Assembly: GCF_014132355.1 (NCBI RefSeq)
Contig: NZ_BLZO01000107.1
Span: 1 to 49,404 of the forward strand
Direction: 5' to 3'
Length of the DNA stretch: 49,404 nucleotides
DNA from: Okeania sp. KiyG1
GTDB lineage: Bacteria > Cyanobacteriota > Cyanobacteriia > Cyanobacteriales > Microcoleaceae
This document shows, one piece after another, positions 36,598 through 46,452 of the stretch. Both the position numbers and the translations under genes were made by a program. How positions within the stretch are numbered: position 1 is the first letter of the stretch; the number at the start of each line of letters is the position of its first letter. The notes below the pieces were generated by a model. The model ran no database searches. It was not told the DNA's origin and saw only the letters and a list, made by a program, of their open reading frames with translations.

Positions 36598-37517
36598 ATA
36601 GAGTGTAGCCATTCAGCTATTAGCATTTCCGTTTGTCATGCTCCGCAAACAGCATTCAGCTTTTGAGCGTAATGTAATATAGTAAAGTTAGCTTGTTACC
36701 TTTTTCTTTCCTAGTGAATGCTGCATAAACATCATTTTGAATTCTCCTTCTAAGATAATAAGTTAATAGCTGATAGCTGACTGCTGAATTCTTACAATAG
36801 AGTTTCCCCTACTACAGTTTTTTTCACTTCTTTTTGACAGTATTAATTAAATTAATTGATTTTAATTTTTTAACTAAACTATCTAACTCAACTCATGTCT
36901 GTTTAATTAGCGAACGAAAACTACTTTCTCCTCTTTCTTACTTTTCTCTCCTCATTCCTGATATTAAATCCGTTGGCTTCGGAGTAATATAATTCCGTCG
37001 ATTTTCATACAATGCGTAAGAGCGTTAGCGGCAGCTTTGCATTAGCAAATGGCCATTCGCCCCTACAATATAGGGCGAATGCCATTCGCTCCTACAATAT
37101 AGGGCGAATGCCATTCGCCCCTACTCTTATCTTTAAATACTGAATAACACCCATGCTACAGGATTTGATATGACTCCTGACTCCTCCATAAATAATTTTC
37201 CATTCTAACTCTCTCGAAATAAAGCAATGAGAGAGTATAAATTACCAAATAATTAAGGTATAAAGGCTCTCCATTCATGGAGAAAAAAGCGGTCGTTTTG
37301 CTTCGCATAACTACGTTAACGCTGCGCGACATGTTTGCGCAGCATGACAAACAGAAAAAGCGCAGCGCACCCGTTGGGTGGGATGCTGAGGAAACCTAGC
37401 CATATCCAATCGACCAAGAGAAGAAAAAATCTTTTTAACCAATCATCTTATTTATAAGAAGAGGTAATTCTCAATTCTAAATTCTCAATTCTAAATTCTA
37501 AATTATTGAACAGTAAT
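36598..37517. repeat. Repeat-rich spacer
   Basis: It contains palindromes of the CATTCAGCTATTAGC type (36610-36660, 36745-36790), an isolated TATTAAATCCGTTGG end (about 36963), and about 2.5 copies of a 31-bp unit with AGGGCGAATGCCATTCGC (37035-37125). The longest copy of the AAGGTATAAAG element follows (about 37242-37505). Its internal cassette is enlarged by sequence containing CATAACTACGTTAACGCTGCG and TTTGCGCAGCATGAC. The tail is AATTCTAAATTCTCAATTC. The short minus-strand frame 37156-37350 is repeat-derived. Confidence 0.65.
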
Positions 37518-37916
37518 CTATGGAGTTGCCGACTTATTTGCATTCAATTCTTGTTGAGAATATACACCTGCTTTTAAGTTAGATTTATGTTGTGCTTCTG
37601 CCGCTACTTCCGCCTTAGCCTCCGCCACAATATCCCCGAATACTTCTACTGTTTCTGCTAGAGCACCTTTAGTTTTTTCCAAGAAAGAAACACCCGTTTT
37701 AATAGTTGCTTTAGCGACAGGTTTTAACAAAGGCAAAAGAACTGGAGTTAATACAATTGCACCTACACCTACTGCAATCGGAACTCTATTTTGAATAACA
37801 GTTTGTTTAACTTGTTGAGGAAAGTTTTGAGTTGCTTGTTGCCAGGTTTGATTAGCTACCACAGGTAAATTTTGTACCACTGATTCTGGTAGATTTTGAT
37901 TAGTTTGTTCTACCAT
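37518..37916 (-). CDS. Small membrane-associated protein, paralogue of the one at 32406
   Basis: 132 aa. A Gln/Asn-rich N terminus precedes one hydrophobic segment (about 48-68, VGVGAIVLTPVLLPLLKPVA), the helix IKTGVSFLEKTKGALAETVEVFGDIVAEAK, and a polar tail. A strong AGGAGAG lies about 7 nt before ATG 37916. It aligns with the 92-aa protein at 32406 through the hydrophobic segment and the following helices. It may be DUF5132-like, with a suspected link to metal-ATPase loci. It stands alone between repeat-filled spacers. Confidence 0.75.
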   Translation of the reverse strand: MVEQTNQNLPESVVQNLPVVANQTWQQATQNFPQQVKQTVIQNRVPIAVGVGAIVLTPVLLPLLKPVAKATIKTGVSFLEKTKGALAETVEVFGDIVAEAKAEVAAEAQHKSNLKAGVYSQQELNANKSATP

Positions 37917-38754
37917 ATTAATGCTCTCCTGATTTTAGTATTCTTAGTCTTAAAAAATAATTATAACAAAAAACACGAACGAGGGTAATTAATTTTTTAT
38001 TAAATTTTTGTTGCTATTTATTTTCAACAATAAAATATAGCAGAAGGAAGAAGGAAGAGGGAAGAGGGAAGAAGGAAGAGGGAAGAGGGAAGAGGGAAGA
38101 GGGAAGAGGGAAGAGGGAAGAGGGAAGAAGAAAAAATATTGCTTTGTCTGAGTTTTAAGCTATGGATATGTCCACGGCCTTTCCTTCGAGCTATATTATA
38201 ATAACTCAGAATAAACTACAATAATTAAGATTAAACTTATATCCCATATATTTTAAAAATACTAAAATTTTACACCGAGTTCACTTAAATATTTAATAAA
38301 TAATTTTAAGAGTGAAGAATGTGGCAAAGTAGATGAACTTTTGCTATAAAGCCTTTATTATATCAACTTGATATGAAATTAATTTACCAAAAAATTAAGG
38401 TATAAAGCCTCTCCTTTCAAGGAGAAACAAGAAAAAAAATTCATAATTAGTCAATCCTCTTCTTTTCAAGGAGAGGTAATTGTTAATTATTAATTATTAA
38501 TTATTAATTATTAGAGCTGATTTATAAAGTCAATATTAAGAAGCTGAACTCCTGACTATACTTAGGTTTAGCAAGTTATCGTCCACTAACCCCTAAATTA
38601 CTAAAAGCTATGTATTATAGGACTTTCAGCTAAGTTTACAAATCAGCTCTTAATTATTAATTATTAATTATTAATTATTAATTATTGAACGGAGCTTCCC
38701 TCCAAACTCTAGTTTAACAACTTAAAAATAACCTCAATAAACCCGATCTATTTT
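37917..38754. repeat. Repeat-rich spacer before the ROK gene
   Basis: It holds GAAGAGG tandem repeats (about 38042-38128) and a short-form copy of the AAGGTATAAAGCCTC element (about 38385-38512). An inverted-repeat element with ends AGAGCTGATTTATAAA / TTTACAAATCAGCTCT (about 38513-38649) follows, inserted within TTAATTATTAATTA repeats that continue on its other side. No gene is seen. Confidence 0.7.
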
Positions 38755-39711
38755 ATGAAAAATAAAATTTTAGCCCTTGATTTTGGTGGCACAAAGTTAG
38801 CAGCAGCAGTATTAAATGCTGGCGAAAGAGAATGGCAAAACTATCAAAAAACTTTTTCCCCTCCCCATGCTTGTGCTCAAACAGATATTGAAATAATGCA
38901 AACTATTTCTCACAACCTCCTCAAAGGCGAAAAACCTTCTGCTATAGGAGTCAGTTTTGGCGGTCCCGTAGACGCAACAACAGGTACAGTTCGTCTATCC
39001 CATCATGTAAAAGGTTGGGAAAATATTCCCCTCAAACAAATCTTAGAAACCGAATTTAACTCACCCGCAATAGTTGATAATGACGCCAACGTAGCAGCAT
39101 TAGGAGAACATCGTTTTGGCGCTGGTCAAGGATATGACAACTTACTCTATATTACTGTAAGCACTGGTGTCGGTGGAGGTTGGATTCTCAATGGCAAACC
39201 ATGGCGGGGTGTTCAGAGTATGGCAGGAGAAATAGGTCATGTCACAGTCGATCCAGAAGGTCCAATTTGTCTTTGTGGTAAACGTGGTTGTGTGGAAAGA
39301 TTAGCATCAGGTCCTTATATTGCCCAACAGGTAAGAGAACAGTTGCAATATCAACCTCAAGAAGGGCAAATTTTGCGGAGTTTAGTAAATAATGATTTAG
39401 AAGCAATAACTGCTCAGGAAGTTAGTCAAGCAGCTATTCAAGGAGACAAAATTGCCATTAAGGCGATCGAGTTAGCTGGTTGGGGTTTAGGAGTAGGTAT
39501 TGGGAATGTAGCTAATTTAATTAATCCCGAACGGTTTATTTTAGGGGGTGGGGTGATGAAAGCAGGTGAATTATTGTGGGAAACCCTACAACGAGTAGCA
39601 AGAGAAACAGCTTTACCAGAAGTCAATTTTGAGATTTTACCAGCAGCATTAGGTGATGAAGCACCTTTGTGGGGAGCAGTAGCATTAGCTGAGGATCTGT
39701 TCAACAATTAA
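38755..39711 (+). CDS. ROK family sugar kinase (glucokinase-like)
   Basis: 318 aa, the normal ROK length. The ATP-binding phosphate loop DFGGTKLA (9-16) starts the protein. NDANVAALGE contains the catalytic Asp, and the ROK signature and zinc site read GEIGHVTVDPEGPICLCGKR followed by GCVERLASG. It probably phosphorylates glucose or another hexose (or N-acetyl sugar) with ATP. No DNA-binding domain is present, so it is a kinase rather than a ROK repressor. The last 144 bp belong to a 244-bp unit that is repeated downstream four more times. Confidence 0.93.
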   Translation: MKNKILALDFGGTKLAAAVLNAGEREWQNYQKTFSPPHACAQTDIEIMQTISHNLLKGEKPSAIGVSFGGPVDATTGTVRLSHHVKGWENIPLKQILETEFNSPAIVDNDANVAALGEHRFGAGQGYDNLLYITVSTGVGGGWILNGKPWRGVQSMAGEIGHVTVDPEGPICLCGKRGCVERLASGPYIAQQVREQLQYQPQEGQILRSLVNNDLEAITAQEVSQAAIQGDKIAIKAIELAGWGLGVGIGNVANLINPERFILGGGVMKAGELLWETLQRVARETALPEVNFEILPAALGDEAPLWGAVALAEDLFNN

Positions 39712-40657
39712 TAATTAATCAGGACTTAGGCAAAGGCACTATTTATAGAGTGCAAGTACTATTGGACAATAGTTTTGAACACTATATATGGCGTATCTGC
39801 GTAAGTCCTATGAATTATTGTGGGAAACCCTACAACGAGTAGCAAGAGAAACAGCTTTACCAGAAGTCAATTTTGAGATTTTACCAGCAGCATTAGGTGA
39901 TGAAGCACCTTTGTGGGGAGCAGTAGCATTAGCTGAGGATCTGTTCAACAATTAATAATTAATCAGGACTTAGGCAAAGGCACTATTTATAGAGTGCAAG
40001 TACTATTGGACAATAGTTTTGAGCGCTATATATGGCGTATCTGCGTAAGTCCTATGAATTATTGTGGGAAACCTGACAAAGAGTAGCAAGAGAAACAGCT
40101 TTACCAGAAGTCAATTTTGAGATTTTACCAGCAGCATTAGGTGATGAAGCACCTTTGTGGGGAGCAGTAGCATTAGCTGAGGATCTGTTCAACAATTAAT
40201 AATTAATCAGGACTTAGGCAAAAGCACTATTTATAGAGTGCAAGTACTATTGGACAATAGTTTTGAGCGCTATATATGGCGTATCTGCGTAAGTCCTATG
40301 AATTATTGTGGGAAACCTGACAAAGAGTAGCAAGAGAAACAGCTTTACCAGAAGTCAATTTTGAGATTTTACCAGCAGCATTAGGTGATGAAGCACCTTT
40401 GTGGGGAGCAGTAGCATTAGCTGAGGATCTGTTCAACAATTAATAATTAATCAGGACTTAGGCAAAAGCACTATTTATAGAGTGCAAGTACTATTGGACA
40501 ATAGTTTTGAGCGCTATATATGGCGTATCTGCGTAAGTCCTATGAATTATTGTGGGAAACCTGACAAAGAGTAGCAAGAGAAACAGCTTTACCAGAAGTC
40601 AATTTTGAGATTTTACCAGCAGCATTAGGTGATGAAGCACCTTTGTGGGGAGCAGTA

Positions 40658-42560
40658 CAGGGCCAACGCATCTAATTTTTTTGACAAATGACCAAGAAGA
40701 TAATTTCAAATGGAGACTATGCGATATAGCTGCCGCTAGGCTCCGCCAACGCGTTTGCGTAGCATTCCGTAGGAAAGCGGACTGGAAGTCTATCGCTTCT
40801 CATATCACCATCAAAAAATACCCAAACTTTCAACTGTCAAAACTATCAAATAAATTTCATAATTAATACTTAAAAAAAACACTCTTAAGCTGAATATTAG
40901 AGTTTCCGTATTGGATAATTATCCTAGTAATAATAGAAATTTTCAACAATGAAACTCCAACCCAAAAAGAGTATTTATGAGTATTTTAGTGAACTAGAAG
41001 ACCCGAGGGTAGATAGAACTAAACGTCATCAATTAATTGATATTATTATAATTACTATTTGTGCTGTAATTTGTGGTGCGGATACATGGGTGGATATAGA
41101 AGCTTATGGTGAGTCTAAATATGAATGGCTAAAAAGTTTTTAGAACTGCCTAATGGTATTCCATCTCATGATACATTTGCGCGAGTTTTTGCACGTCTAG
41201 ACCCCGAACAATTACAGAGTCTGTTTTTGTCATGGATTAAGTCAGTAAGTCAAATAACTGAAGGAGAAATAATAGCAATAGATGGTAAAACTCTCAGAGG
41301 TTCTTTAGACCCGAAAAAATCAAGGGAAACCTATTCACATGGTCAGTGCCTGGGCAACGGCAAATCGCCTGGTTTTAGGTCAAGTAAAAGTAGATAATAA
41401 ATCAAACGAAATTACTGCAATTCCTAAACTTCTCAAGGTTTTATCTATTTCTGGTTGCGCGCGTGACCATTGATGCGATGGGATGTCAAAAAGAAATTGT
41501 TAAACAAATTACAGCACAACAAGCTGACTATGTAATTACTTTGAAAAAATCAAGGTTATTTTTATCTGCATAGTAGAAAAATTGCTAAATAAATTATCTA
41601 ACAATGTTGGAGAAAAAAGCCCGCGTAATGTGATTACTGTCAATCTGATTTAACTCATGGTCGTATCGAAGGTCGATACTATTATATGGTGAGTAATATT
41701 TCTGAAGAAGTAGACCCTTTTGGGGAATGGAAAAATCTCAAATCAATTGGCGCTCCTCGATTACTTTCGCTCTGAAAAAGATGGAAAAATCACTTGTGAA
41801 CGAAGATACTACATCAGTAGTTTATCAAATAATGCACAAATTTTAGCTGAAGCTATACGAGGCCATTGGGGAATTGAAAATCAATTAAATTGGGTTCTGG
41901 ATGTTCAATTCCAGGAAGATGATTCTAGAATCAGAAAGGATAATGCTCCTGAAAATTTAGCAGTAATTAGACAAATAGCATGAAATTTATTAACAAGCGA
42001 AAAAACTGTAAAAACTGGAATAAAAAATAAACGAAAAAGAGCCGGATGGAACAATAATTACCTCCTCAAAATTTTGTTCAGCTCATAATAAATTCTGATG
42101 GCAAATAAGTGAAAACATTCGGTATGATGATTTTGTTTGAGTAATAGCAGAATTAGAATTATTATTGATTGTGCTTTGATTACTTAAGCGTGATTGCAGA
42201 CTGTAATATCTGGAATAAAATTCAAGGCTATTTCTATTTTATAGGTGTTTTTTACCCTTGTTTTAACAATGGCCAAAATATTTAGGTGTTAGCGGAGCTT
42301 TGCGGAGCGCAATCGCTTAAAAAACTATAGCGTTAGCGGAGCTTTGCGGAGCGCAATCGCTCTATTTAACATACGCTATACATAGTGTCTTTGCGTAAGT
42401 CCTGCTATAAATACTCCCGTATCAGTTATCGATCAAGGTTGGACGCGATCGCTTACTCGAAAATAGCGTTTGTGGAGCGTGAGCTAAGATGTCTCACAGT
42501 ATCCATTCTCGGAATGTACCTCTTGGTCTTTTGTCAAAAAAATTAGATGCGTTGGCCCTG
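40658..42560 (+). mobile_element. ISAs1-family insertion sequence (1,903 bp, decayed)
   Basis: The terminal inverted repeats begin CAGGGCCAACGCATCTAATT at 40658, and the right end at 42560 reads its complement. They continue to near-identity for about 40 bp (TTTGACAAATGACCAAGA / TCTTGGTCTTTTGTCAAA). The insertion made a 10-bp direct repeat, GGGAGCAGTA, at 40648-40657 and 42561-42570, within the range expected for the ISAs1 family. The transposase is broken. Two non-coding parts (40730-40790 and 42285-42365) carry dispersed GCGGAGC-type repeats, so the element has collected repeats of its host. Confidence 0.93.
40949..42076 (+). pseudogene. ISAs1-type transposase, multiply frameshifted
   Basis: Pieces in different frames line up as one ISAs1 (H-repeat-associated) transposase. 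They run YFSELEDPRVDRTKRHQLID, KFLELPNGIPSHDTFARVF, IAIDGKTLRGS (first catalytic Asp), [27 protein letters not shown] (second Asp), HWGIENQLNWVLDVQF (Glu region), and a tail GIKNKRKRAGWNNNYLLK after a stop. Frame changes fall near 41125, 41330, 41460 and about 41590-41740, and a TGA lies near 41981. Catalytic residues are present but spread over frames, so the element cannot move on its own. Confidence 0.9.
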
Positions 42561-42775
42561 GGGAGCAGTAGCATTAGCTGAGGATATGTTCAACAATTAA
42601 TAATTAATCAGGACTTAGGCAAAAGCACTATTTATAGAGTGCAAGTACTATTGGACAATAGTTTTGAGCGCTATATATGGCGTATCTGCGTAAGTCCTAT
42701 TAATAATTAATAATTAATAATTACCTCAACAGATGTCTAATGGTAAAGTTTTGTAAAATAGAGTAATTTATATTT

Positions 42776-44173
42776 ATGAAACGACAACTAACAGAAGGCA
42801 GAGTCGGCCCACTATTAATAAAACTAACACTGCCTATGGTTTGGGGAGTATTTGCTGTAATAGGATTCAATATAGTTGATACCTACTTTGTGGGTCAACT
42901 GGGAACAAATGAACTAGCAGCAATGAGTTTTACATTCCCAGTCGTAATGGTATTAGGTAGCGTATCAATGGGTTTAGGAACAGGTGCTTCTTCCATAATT
43001 GCTAGAGCTATTGGAGAAGGCGATCGCCACAAAGTAAAACGACTTACCACTGACAGTCTAACTTTATCCCTACTGATAGTCGGAATATTGGTAATTTTAG
43101 GCTTAACAACTATCGACCCCCTATTCACAGCTTTAGGTGCAAAAGCAGAAATTCTCCCTCTAATTCGAGAATATATGCAGACTTGGTATTTGGGAGTAAT
43201 TTTTATAGTAGTGCCAATGGTCGGTAACAATGCTATTCGTGCCGCTGGTAATACATTTATTCCTAGCGTAATTATGATTTTAGCAGGTGTTGTCAACGCT
43301 GCGCTAGACCCGATATTAATCTTCGGAGTGGGCAAAATTCCGGCGATGGGTTTACAAGGAGCAGCATTAGCAACAGTTATCGGAAGAGCAACAACTTTGA
43401 TTGCCTCTTTACTCTTTCTGCATTACCGCGAACGCATGATATCTTGGAGTTTTCCAAATTTTAATCTCCTGCTCAGAAATTGGCAAAGTATCCTTTATAT
43501 TGGTATACCTGCTGCTGCCACAAATATGATTACACCAATTTCGATTACTTTTATTACTAGCTTGATAGCTAGTTATGGTGTCGCAACAGTAGCTGGTTTT
43601 GGTATTGCTTCTAAGGTAGAGTCGTTTTCTATAATTGTCCCAATAGCATTATCTGCCAGTTTCAGCCCATTTGTCGGTCAAAACTGGGGGGCAAAAAAGT
43701 ACGACCGCGTATATTTAGGTTTGCGTTTAGGATTTCAATTTTGTCTGCTGTGGGGAATTTTGCTGGCGATCGCTCTTGGTGTAGGAGGAAGTTTAATTGC
43801 TTCTATATTCGACCCAAACCCAGAAGTTATAGAAATTGCTGCGAAATACTTGTTGATAGTACCTATTAGTTATGGTGCTTCTGGGATGATTTTAATTTCT
43901 AGTGCTACTTTTAATGCTCTGGGTAAACCTTTGCCTTCTGTAGTGATGACGATGACAAGAATGTTATTTTTGTATGTACCTTTAGCATATTTAGGAAGTT
44001 GGTTATTTGGAGTAGATGGTATTTTTGCTGCTGCTTGTTTTGCTAATTTAGCTGTTGGTATTGGAGCTTATATTTGGAGTCAGAAAACTTGTACCTTGAA
44101 AATGACAGCTCAACAGGAAAGAGTAGAAAATATTCCAGAAGTTGTTACATCCTTTCACAGAAGTCAAAAATAG
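42776..44173 (+). CDS. MATE family efflux transporter
   Basis: 465 aa with about twelve hydrophobic helices in two related halves. The first half starts with PMVWGVFAVIGFNIVDTYFV and GTNELAAMSFTFPV; the second contains GFGIASKVESFSIIVPIALS and FVGQNWGAKKYDRV, the usual MATE pattern. It would export organic cations, toxins or metabolites using a Na+ or H+ gradient; the substrate cannot be inferred. The length is normal. The gene follows the end of the 244-bp repeat region and a TTAATAA run, so its promoter is next to expanded repeats. Confidence 0.93.
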   Translation: MKRQLTEGRVGPLLIKLTLPMVWGVFAVIGFNIVDTYFVGQLGTNELAAMSFTFPVVMVLGSVSMGLGTGASSIIARAIGEGDRHKVKRLTTDSLTLSLLIVGILVILGLTTIDPLFTALGAKAEILPLIREYMQTWYLGVIFIVVPMVGNNAIRAAGNTFIPSVIMILAGVVNAALDPILIFGVGKIPAMGLQGAALATVIGRATTLIASLLFLHYRERMISWSFPNFNLLLRNWQSILYIGIPAAATNMITPISITFITSLIASYGVATVAGFGIASKVESFSIIVPIALSASFSPFVGQNWGAKKYDRVYLGLRLGFQFCLLWGILLAIALGVGGSLIASIFDPNPEVIEIAAKYLLIVPISYGASGMILISSATFNALGKPLPSVVMTMTRMLFLYVPLAYLGSWLFGVDGIFAAACFANLAVGIGAYIWSQKTCTLKMTAQQERVENIPEVVTSFHRSQK

Positions 44174-44635
44174 TTATTTATTTGAGAGGATTTGAGAAAT
44201 CGTATTGTATCATGTCTCTTGTAAGCATTCAGCTATTAGCTGTCAGCTCTCAGCTCTCATAACGGAGTTGTAATGAATAATGAGACTTAATTAGGACTTA
44301 CACAGTAGAACCTATTTTCGTCATTGCGACCGAGAGCTGATTTATAAACCACATCGTCACAATCAAAACCTTGTAGGGACCTTGCATGCAATGTCCTTAC
44401 AGTGGTTTACCCAAATCAAAACTGCTGTAATATTAGAAATATGTAGTATTAAAAACCCAAAAATCTTTAATTTCATGTCTGGTTAAATACTTACAAACAA
44501 TTAGGGAGAGGTCAATACCTAAATCCTCAACTTTTACACTACATTGTGAAACACAGAATTTAAGTTGCATAAAATCAGTAATTCTATCTGATGTAGTAGT
44601 AGGTGGAGTGAAAAACTCAGCCTACCAACAAAAGG
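44174..44635. repeat. Intergenic repeats and leader of the duplicated cluster
   Basis: It contains an AAGCATTCAGCTATTAGCTG / CAGCTCTCAGCTCTC palindrome (about 44221-44260), parts of AGGACTTAC and GAGCTGATTTATAA elements (about 44291-44350), and an ATGTCTGGTTAAA end (about 44475). From 44553 the sequence ACAGAATTTAAGTTGC... begins a segment that is repeated from 45537 on; it includes the leader of the next gene. Confidence 0.6.
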
Positions 44636-44689
44636 TTGGGAATTTTGGACAAAACCGAAATTGTAAATCTACTCTATAGCCAACTGATT

Positions 44690-45418
44690 ATGAATCAAAT
44701 TCATTCATACACACTACCTAAATTGAAAGTCCCTGAGAAAACTCCAGAAGGATTCAAACTAATCCCTGAGAATAGCCAGAAACCATATCTATTTCCCCAC
44801 TTTATTGTGAATTGTTTTGCTTCTGCAGTTATTTTCTCTTTTATTGGTGGGTTTATATATGATTTTTCTAATAATCTCAACATAGCTGTTGCTATTTGTG
44901 GAGCTGGATTCATCTTAACGTTTTTAGCAAACGTTTGGAGTTTACGTCTGTACAACAAAAGAACATTTGAACATTCTGGAAAACTGCTTGTTTCTGAGTA
45001 TCCTTTAAAATTAGGGGGTAGCTATCAAATTCGGTATCGCCGTCCCTTGCGTTTGGGTGCTACTTTGAATCAAAATGCTTGCTTGAAAGCAGTGTTAAGG
45101 TGTTCAGAAGTAGTAACTTATTATATTGGAACCGATCCAGAAACCGTTCGACAAATTATTCTAGAAAAGCCTTTAATTAACCAAACTGTACTCGCAGATA
45201 CTCAAGGCATTGAATTTAAAGCATCAATTGAAATTCCCAACAATAGTACCCCATCATTCCGGGCAGATCATAATAGTATTTTGTGGACAATTGAAGTAGA
45301 CCTGAATCAAGAAGAACTGGTTTCTACAGAGAAAACAAACAGAGCAGTTTACGGACCTGATTGGGATTACATTTCATTGAGTTTCCCCTTTACTGTAGAC
45401 CCCATATTAGCAAGTTAA
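44690..45418 (+). CDS. Two-helix membrane protein with beta-rich domain, copy 1
   Basis: 242 aa from ATG 44690. An in-frame TTG at 44636 would add 18 residues (MGILDKTEIVNLLYSQLI) and is equally conserved in copy 2, so the start is uncertain. Two membrane helices (about 37-60 and 66-88) precede a strand-rich domain with LGGSYQIRYRRPL, LRCSEVVTYYIGTD, IEIPNNSTPSF and NSILWTIEVDL. This pattern resembles arrestin-like beta-sandwich domains; that is my inference. It lies in a cluster with a second copy, a small beta-rich protein (46453) and a P-loop ATPase (46807). No known function. Confidence 0.7.
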   Translation: MNQIHSYTLPKLKVPEKTPEGFKLIPENSQKPYLFPHFIVNCFASAVIFSFIGGFIYDFSNNLNIAVAICGAGFILTFLANVWSLRLYNKRTFEHSGKLLVSEYPLKLGGSYQIRYRRPLRLGATLNQNACLKAVLRCSEVVTYYIGTDPETVRQIILEKPLINQTVLADTQGIEFKASIEIPNNSTPSFRADHNSILWTIEVDLNQEELVSTEKTNRAVYGPDWDYISLSFPFTVDPILAS

Positions 45419-45466
45419 TTACCTCAAATTACCGAAAATCCTATTAAGCATTAACAGACAAAAACT

Positions 45467-45547
45467 ATGATAACTATTCAACTCCAAAATGATGTGATTG
45501 AAGTGGGTAAACAGCTCTCCGGAAAATTCTCTTGGGACAGAATTTAA
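45467..45547 (+). pseudogene. Truncated first copy of the small beta-rich gene
   Basis: Twenty-six codons matching the start of the gene at 46453 (MITIQLQNDVIEVGKQLSGK, then FSW) run straight into the repeated leader (GACAGAATTTAAG), which supplies a stop. It marks the junction of a tandem duplication with a period of about 984 bp. Confidence 0.85.
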
Positions 45548-45673
45548 GTTGCATAAAATCAGTAATTCTATCTGATGTAGTAGTAGGTGAAGTAAAAAAC
45601 TCAGCCTACCAACAAAAGGTTGGGAATTTTGGACAAAACCGACATTGTAAATCTACTCTATAACCAACTGATT

Positions 45674-46330
45674 ATGAATCAAATGAATTCATACACACTC
45701 CCTAAATTGAAAGCCTCTAAAAATACTCCAGAAGGATTCAAAATGATCCCTGAGGATAACCCGAAAATACTTCTAGTTAGCTGCTTTATTCTAAATTGTA
45801 TTTTTTCTGCAATTGGTTTCTTTGGTCTTGGTGCACTTATATATTATTTCTCTAATAATCTCCAGATAGCAAAAGTTACCTGTTTAGTTGGATTCATCTT
45901 AAAGTTTTTATATTCAGCAGTTTGGAGTTTACGTCTGTACAACAGAAGAAAATTTGAAAATCCTGGAGAACTGCTTGTTTCTGAGCATCCTTTAAAATTA
46001 GGCGGTAGCTATCAAATTCACTATCGTCGTCCGTTGCGTTCGGGCGCTACTTTGAATCAAAATGTTTACTTGAAAGCAGTGTTAAGGTGTTCAGAAGTCG
46101 TAACTTATTATGTTGGAACCGATCGAGAAACCGTTCGACAAATTATTTTAGAGGAACCTTTAATTAACCAAACGGTACTAGCAGATACTCAAGAGATTGA
46201 ATTTAAAACATCAATTGAAATTCCCAACAATAGCGCCCCATCATTGCAGACATATAATAATTGTATTTTGTGGACAATTGAAGTAGAGCTGAATAAAGAA
46301 AAATTGGTTTTTATAAAAAAACAAACGTAG
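45674..46330 (+). CDS. Two-helix membrane protein with beta-rich domain, copy 2 (truncated)
   Basis: 218 aa from ATG 45674 (TTG 45620 would add 18). It is a close duplicate of the gene at 44690, shifted by 984 bp, with the most change in the first 100 residues including both membrane helices. A frameshift in an A-run near 46313-46322 stops it at TAG 46328-46330. The lost C terminus is still visible in another frame (DYVLCTFPFAVDPILAS to TAA 46401-46403), matching copy 1 (FPFTVDPILAS). It may be functional but short, or newly decaying. Confidence 0.7.
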   Translation: MNQMNSYTLPKLKASKNTPEGFKMIPEDNPKILLVSCFILNCIFSAIGFFGLGALIYYFSNNLQIAKVTCLVGFILKFLYSAVWSLRLYNRRKFENPGELLVSEHPLKLGGSYQIHYRRPLRSGATLNQNVYLKAVLRCSEVVTYYVGTDRETVRQIILEEPLINQTVLADTQEIEFKTSIEIPNNSAPSLQTYNNCILWTIEVELNKEKLVFIKKQT

Positions 46331-46452
46331 AAGTTTCTAGGAGGGAATTGGATTACGTTTTATGTACTTTCCCCTTTGCTGTAGATCCCATATTAGCAAG
46401 TTAATTACCTCAAATTACTGAAAATCCTATTAAGCATTAAGAGACAAAAACC

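Larger units (their letters stand above)
39568..42701 (+). repeat. Five 244-bp tandem copies of the ROK gene 3' end, split by an IS
   Basis: Copies start at 39568 (in the gene), 39812, 40056, 40300 and 40544, with an exact 244-bp period. The fifth is cut at 40657 by an insertion sequence and resumes at 42561. Each unit has 144 bp of the ROK C-terminal coding part, the stop, and about 100 bp with an AGGACTTAGGCA...TGCGTAAGTCCT inverted-repeat element. Copies 3-5 share changes (CCTGACAAAGAG for CCCTACAACGAG) not found in copies 1-2, which tracks stepwise amplification. Extra copies have no start codon. Confidence 0.95.

Noticed and set aside
37156-37350. 64-codon minus-strand frame before the small membrane protein
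   Set aside because: It lies over the long copy of the dispersed element, and other copies do not keep the frame.
40645-40866. 73-codon frame across the left end of the IS
   Set aside because: It starts in the ROK repeat and runs over the IS terminal repeat and host repeats. No transposase similarity.
44221-44262. Possible terminator hairpin after the MATE gene
   Set aside because: The AGCTATTAGCTGTCAGCTCTC stretch recurs in several spacers in any orientation and has no T-run, so it is treated as a dispersed repeat.
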